A DNA stretch of 64,000 nucleotides from Nesterenkonia marinintestina. GTDB taxonomy: Bacteria > Actinomycetota > Actinomycetes > Actinomycetales > Micrococcaceae. Within the stretch, counting starts at the first letter, position 1; each line of letters starts with the position of its first letter. The position numbers were made by a program, and so were the translations under genes. Of the stretch, positions 62,694 through 64,000 are shown one piece after another. Location of the stretch: contig NZ_JAOEFD010000006.1 in NCBI RefSeq assembly GCF_025420485.1, forward strand, positions 1-64,000, read 5' to 3'. The notes beneath the pieces were generated by a model. The model made no database searches. It was not told where the DNA came from and worked only from the letters and a program-made list of their open reading frames with translations.

Positions 62694-62699
62694 TAGGAT
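62694..62699 (+). promoter_or_regulatory. -10 box for the universal stress gene
   Basis: TAGGAT about 113 bases before the ATG at 62813; the leader has an AGGAG site. Confidence 0.4.
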
Positions 62700-62812
62700 G
62701 GAGGAGGGAGGAAGCGCCCTCCCAGGGCGGCGTTGAGGGCGTCGTCCGAGCACGGATGAGGAACGTCGGCCGATGACCGTCGGCCGACCGAGCACTGAAC
62801 AGGAGCGCCGAC

Positions 62813-63832
62813 ATGACCGACCCGGCACAGACAGACGCCGCACCGGAGCAGCCCCAGGGCGAGCAGGCCCGGGAGGAGCAGGCCGCAGGCGAGCAGCCGC
62901 AGTCAGGCTTCGGCGTCGTCGTGGGCATCGACGGTTCGGACCACTCCATGGGGGCCCTCCGTCTGGCCGCCGACGAGGCCGACCGACGGGGCCTGCCGCT
63001 GACCATGGTCATCGCCTACTCGCTGTCGCCGTACTCCGACTCCGCGCGCGCCGCGGGCGACTACTTCGCCGACGACTCCGTCCTGCGCGACGGGTGCAAG
63101 AACGTGCTGCTCGAGGCGCGGGAGCACCTCGGCCACTTCTCGGGACGGCTGCGCGGATACGTCAAGTACGGCGACGCCGCCGACGTCCTGCTGAAGTTCT
63201 CCAAACGCGCCGACCTGCTCGTGGTCGGAAGCCGCGGCCGCGGCGGGTTCGCCGGCCGCATGCTGGGATCGGTGTCCTCCGGTCTGCCGTGGAAGTCCCG
63301 CTGCCCGGTGATCATCGTGCCCAAGCGGTTCACCTCCCAGGACGAGCATGAGCACCGCGACGTCTCCGCCGCTCCGGTCTCGGTGGGAGTGGACGGCTCC
63401 AGCCACAGCCTCGTGGCGGCCCTCGAAGCCGCGGAGGAGGCCCGGACCCGCCGGGTGCCGCTGCGTCTGGTCTCCGCCTACACCGACCACGTCGAGGACA
63501 CGTCCTGGACGCCCAAGAAGCGGCAGCGCAAGGACCAGCACGACGGTGTCCTGGCCCGGCTGGACGAGGACCGGGCATGGCTGCGGGAGCAGGCGCCCGG
63601 CGTCGAGATCGAGACCGTCGCCGCCGTGGGCAGCTCCGTGAAGGTCATGGTCGACGAATCCCGGACCGCCGGGCTGACGGTGGTCGGCACCCGAGGCCGC
63701 GGCGGATTCGCCGGGATGATCCTCGGATCGACCTCGAACGGTGTGATGCACCACGCCGAGGGTCCGCTGATGGCCGTCGCGGACGTCGCCGACCCCCGAG
63801 TGCGCTCCCACCGTCGCTTCGCCCAGGGCTGA
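62813..63832 (+). CDS. universal stress protein with two UspA domains
   Basis: A 339-residue tandem-UspA protein, the form common in actinobacteria. Domain 1 begins VVGIDGSDHSMGAL near 36 and has the ATP-binding GSRGRGGFAGRMLGS near 140; domain 2 begins VGVDGSSHS near 190 and has GTRGRGGFAGMILGS near 298. Both domains therefore look able to bind ATP. The first 30 residues are a Glu/Gln/Ala-rich lead. Such proteins are often induced by stress or hypoxia. Confidence 0.93.
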   Translation: MTDPAQTDAAPEQPQGEQAREEQAAGEQPQSGFGVVVGIDGSDHSMGALRLAADEADRRGLPLTMVIAYSLSPYSDSARAAGDYFADDSVLRDGCKNVLLEAREHLGHFSGRLRGYVKYGDAADVLLKFSKRADLLVVGSRGRGGFAGRMLGSVSSGLPWKSRCPVIIVPKRFTSQDEHEHRDVSAAPVSVGVDGSSHSLVAALEAAEEARTRRVPLRLVSAYTDHVEDTSWTPKKRQRKDQHDGVLARLDEDRAWLREQAPGVEIETVAAVGSSVKVMVDESRTAGLTVVGTRGRGGFAGMILGSTSNGVMHHAEGPLMAVADVADPRVRSHRRFAQG

Positions 63833-63883
63833 GGCCGGCCCGGCTCCTCCTGCTCGGGCCTGCCCCGTAGTGCGCCGTTCCGA

Positions 63884-64000
63884 TCAGAGGCGTCTCCGGC
63901 GGCGGGGCCGCAGTCCCGCGGCGATGAGGATCAGCCCCGCGAGGGTGCAGATTCCGAGTCCGACCAGCAGCGGGTCCACCATCACCCCGAGGACGACGCC
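63884..64000 (-). CDS. C-terminal part of a membrane protein (cut by window edge)
   Basis: An open frame enters from beyond 64000 and ends at 63884. The visible 38 residues contain one hydrophobic helix and end in a run of arginines (RPRRRRRL), a typical membrane-protein tail. No family can be named from this fragment. Confidence 0.5.
   Translation of the reverse strand, partial: GVVLGVMVDPLLVGLGICTLAGLILIAAGLRPRRRRRL

Overview
This is a GC-rich window from an actinobacterium. It carries mycothiol synthase (mshD), a GlnR-type orphan regulator beside it, an FprA-type ferredoxin reductase, and the actinobacterial order tRNA-Thr/tRNA-Met - paired MaoC dehydratases - murB ... tRNA-Trp - secE - nusG - rplK - rplA. 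A full-size DHFR/ThyA pair, scattered menaquinone genes and no mycolate genes suggest Micrococcales. Strongly acidic extensions on SecE, NusG and a solute-binding lipoprotein hint at a salt-tolerant Nesterenkonia-like organism; that last step is a guess. About 72 protein genes (one cut by the right edge) and four tRNAs are supported. No rRNA, CRISPR, IS transposase or prophage is visible.

Layout. 1-31 is a poly-C run, probably a contig end. 0.05-24 kb holds most of the menaquinone pathway (menE, menB, menC, menD, menF, menG and a long-chain polyprenyl diphosphate synthase) interspersed with a formamidase locus (fmdB-fmdA), an oligopeptidase B/acyltransferase pair, an alanine-type Na+ symporter, a PAP2 phosphatase, a SWIM-SNF2 helicase, a MobA-like enzyme and a DUF418 membrane protein. 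24-37 kb holds fprA, htpX, yajQ, tRNA-Tyr, thioredoxin, an AlkA-like glycosylase, cystathionine beta-synthase plus gamma-synthase, a MOSC protein, a formate/nitrite channel and a DEAD-box helicase with a long leader. 37-44 kb holds tRNA-Thr, tRNA-Met, the MaoC pair, an amino-acid ABC transporter and murB. 44-57 kb holds asd, thyA-folA, mutT1-like, mshD, glnR, a nitrobindin-like protein, ygfZ, pfkA and an aspartate aminotransferase. 57-64 kb is the tRNA-Trp-secE-nusG-rplKA and rplJL block, followed by a universal stress protein.

Regulatory style. About twenty genes have a TANNNT -10 box that ends 6-8 bases before the start codon, which predicts leaderless mRNAs. The long-leader genes (deaD, rplJ, the ABC transporter, the FNT channel, usp) keep a -10 further upstream and have a Shine-Dalgarno site. 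The rplJL leader contains a clear intrinsic terminator between promoter and gene, so attenuation by L10 is likely.

Most unusual content. Three families of dispersed repeats are present. A 53-bp palindrome occurs at 10049 and 37405. A 76-bp palindrome with a compensatory base-pair change occurs at 25395 and 26713, bracketing one membrane-protein gene that contains rare TTA codons. An 84-bp imperfect direct repeat occurs at 43627 and 44750, bracketing one AbiEi-antitoxin/DUF559-nuclease-like gene. In both bracketed cases a single gene sits between repeat copies in the same orientation, next to the stop codons of core genes. This is the best candidate for an undescribed single-gene cassette.
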